64,000 nucleotides of DNA, taken from positions 2,954,065-3,018,064 of the forward strand of contig NZ_CP026604.1 of the NCBI RefSeq assembly GCF_003063625.1, given 5' to 3'. This stretch comes from Saccharobesus litoralis (GTDB taxonomy: Bacteria > Pseudomonadota > Gammaproteobacteria > Enterobacterales > Alteromonadaceae). A program made the position numbers and the translations under genes. Each line of letters opens with the position of its first letter. Position 1 is the first letter of the stretch. The notes under the pieces were generated by a model that did no database searches, had not been told where the DNA came from, and worked only from the letters and a program-made list of their open reading frames with translations. Positions 62,630-64,000 of the stretch are shown piece by piece.

Positions 62630-64000
62630 TTAAGTGTCAGGGTCGGGGAAAGCATCACGGATGGCTATAAACTCATCTAAATTATCGAGCAATAAATCGA
62701 CTAGCTGAGGATCAAAATGTTTACCACGTTGATCTTTAAGTAAATCGATGACTTTGTCTAATGGCCAAGCGGGTTTATAGCAACGTTCGCTGGCTAATGC
62801 ATCAAATACATCCGCCAGCGCGGTGATACGCCCAACAATGTGGATATCGTTGCCCTGTAACCCTTGTGGATAACCAGAGCCATCCCATTTTTCATGATGT
62901 TGATATGAAATGACCGCGCCTAGTTGTAAGATCTCATTAGTGGATTGGCTCAACACGTCATAACCCAGTTTGGCGTGGGTTTGCATAATGGCCCATTCTT
63001 CATTATCTAATTTAGCCGGTTTATTTAAAATTTTATCTGGGATCCCGACTTTACCGACATCATGTAATGGAGAGGCCAGCTTTATATGCTCGCATATATT
63101 GGAATCTAAGCCACTGAGTTTGGCTAGCATATAACTGAAATTAGCCACTCGTTTAACATGGCTACCTGTCTCTTTTGAGCGTTTTTCTACTGCTTCGCCG
63201 AGTATATAGCTCAGTTCTTTTTGCGAATCCTTAATTAATTCGCGTAAACGAATGTTGTCATAAGCCACCGCAAAGTTATTCGAGAAAAACTCTAATAAAT
63301 CATGCTGGGTTTGTTCTAATTTCTCGCTGTTTCCAACATACAGTAAATTTTCTAAACCACGTTGCGTAGTAAAGTAACCAATAAAAAAGTCTTCACCATG
63401 AATAGAAGTTTTTTGATTGTGCGCTTGCTCAAATAAAAGTTGAATATTATCCGGTATCTCTGTTGAGCTAGAACGGGTAGGGTAATCAGGGTCACATAAG
63501 GCAAGTAAACGAAAATCAATGTCGTGTTTGTCATCATTGACCGCAGCACAGCAATATATTTTATCGTCTTGCATACCTAATAAATTGGCAACTTGCTCAA
63601 GTACCACCGAGCCAAAAGCACTAATTGAGTCACATTCAAGAAAATTCATCGTGGAGCCTATTATTTTCTCTAAGCCTTTTTGATGCTCTTGAATAGTCTT
63701 TAAATCTCGGTACGAGCGCAAGGCAGCGTACATTAAAGTTTTTAACTTAATGTCGGTTAGTTCAGTTTTATTTTTATAGTCGTTAATATCATAGTCACGA
63801 ATAACCGCTTCTTCTGGCGCTTGACCAGGTTGCCCCGTGCGCAGCACAAGACGGATAAGCTTGTTTTTAAGATCTTGACGAATATATTTAACTAACTCTA
63901 GACCCGCGTGGTTAGTTTCCATGACAACGTCGACAAACGCGACAGCAATATCATCATGTTGAGCTAATACCTCGCGAGCTTCCTTGGCTGAATAGGCACT
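62630..64000 (-). CDS. Response regulator with REC-DUF3369-HD-GYP domains (partial, runs off right edge)
   Basis: The frame stays open from the stop at 62630 to base 64000, so the N-terminus is missing. An internal ATG at 63922 is not the start: upstream codons in frame give SAYSAKEAREVLAQHDD and FVDVVMET, the phosphoacceptor Asp region of a REC domain. Then follow DUF3369 and a HD-GYP phosphodiesterase domain with SPLHDVGKVGIPD, QHHEKWDGSGYPQG and DVFDAL. Probably degrades c-di-GMP under phosphorylation control, complementing the REC-GGDEF protein at 11.5 kb. Confidence 0.92.
   Translation of the reverse strand, partial: SAYSAKEAREVLAQHDDIAVAFVDVVMETNHAGLELVKYIRQDLKNKLIRLVLRTGQPGQAPEEAVIRDYDINDYKNKTELTDIKLKTLMYAALRSYRDLKTIQEHQKGLEKIIGSTMNFLECDSISAFGSVVLEQVANLLGMQDDKIYCCAAVNDDKHDIDFRLLALCDPDYPTRSSSTEIPDNIQLLFEQAHNQKTSIHGEDFFIGYFTTQRGLENLLYVGNSEKLEQTQHDLLEFFSNNFAVAYDNIRLRELIKDSQKELSYILGEAVEKRSKETGSHVKRVANFSYMLAKLSGLDSNICEHIKLASPLHDVGKVGIPDKILNKPAKLDNEEWAIMQTHAKLGYDVLSQSTNEILQLGAVISYQHHEKWDGSGYPQGLQGNDIHIVGRITALADVFDALASERCYKPAWPLDKVIDLLKDQRGKHFDPQLVDLLLDNLDEFIAIRDAFPDPDT

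Overview
This 64 kb window looks like the chromosome of a marine gammaproteobacterium, most likely from the order Alteromonadales. This is inferred from gene content and order only: the rpsU-yqeY-dnaG-rpoD operon beside tsaD, plsY, folB and folK; lptD-surA-pdxA-rsmA-apaG-apaH divergent from amgK-murU-djlA; greB divergent from tex; and napEFDABC. Most of the window is ordinary housekeeping sequence of moderate to low GC. No rRNA, tRNA, CRISPR array, prophage or intact transposase was seen.

Layout. 1-4.1 kb: a minus-strand envelope glycosylation cassette (nucleotide-sugar epimerase, flippase-like protein, GT2, ArnT-like GT39 cut by the left edge). 4.4-8.7 kb: plus-strand deacetylase-family protein, LpxH-like phosphoesterase, a fused two-domain acyltransferase resembling the ornithine-lipid synthase OlsF, and a YjbR protein. 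8.7-9.3 kb: a type II toxin-antitoxin pair. 9.6-12.8 kb: folE-folM, argR, and an Hpt plus REC-GGDEF signalling pair. 13-20.6 kb: topB, a PIN-PhoH ATPase, rapA, DUF1244. 21-28.5 kb: moaA behind a Moco riboswitch, deaD with a long leader, a GST, greB, tex. 28.6-30.5 kb: an AT-rich island holding a membrane protein and a 34-codon peptide gene that has its own terminator. 30.5-36.6 kb: metK behind an array of MetJ boxes, then the periplasmic nitrate reductase operon. 37-46.4 kb: rpoD, dnaG, yqeY, rpsU, tsaD, plsY, folB, folK, uppP, rluA. 46.5-56.9 kb: DUF3530, djlA, murU, amgK and the lptD-apaH operon. 57-62 kb: porin, nrtD, nrtB and nrtA. 62.6 kb to the right edge: a REC-DUF3369-HD-GYP regulator, cut by the edge.

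Nitrate runs through the window. napEFDABC encodes periplasmic nitrate reduction with a molybdopterin enzyme and has an FNR-like box upstream. moaA makes the cofactor precursor and sits behind a cofactor-sensing leader. nrtA-nrtB-nrtD-porin would import nitrate for assimilation; its upstream region shows an NtrC-like site, a sigma-54-like promoter and a structured leader ending in an intrinsic terminator just before nrtA, the layout expected of NasT/NasR-type antitermination.

The least expected content is non-coding. A MITE-like element of 129-225 bp occurs four times, always between genes, with imperfect terminal inverted repeats beginning TATAGTC. One copy carries an internal segment that resembles a repeat seen separately 29 kb away. 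Other palindromic repeats occur at about 15.3, 20.3, 36.6-36.9 and 47.4 kb. The 34-residue peptide gene with a tandem [E/D]GYLD motif, followed by a terminator and a membrane protein, is the best candidate for something undescribed.
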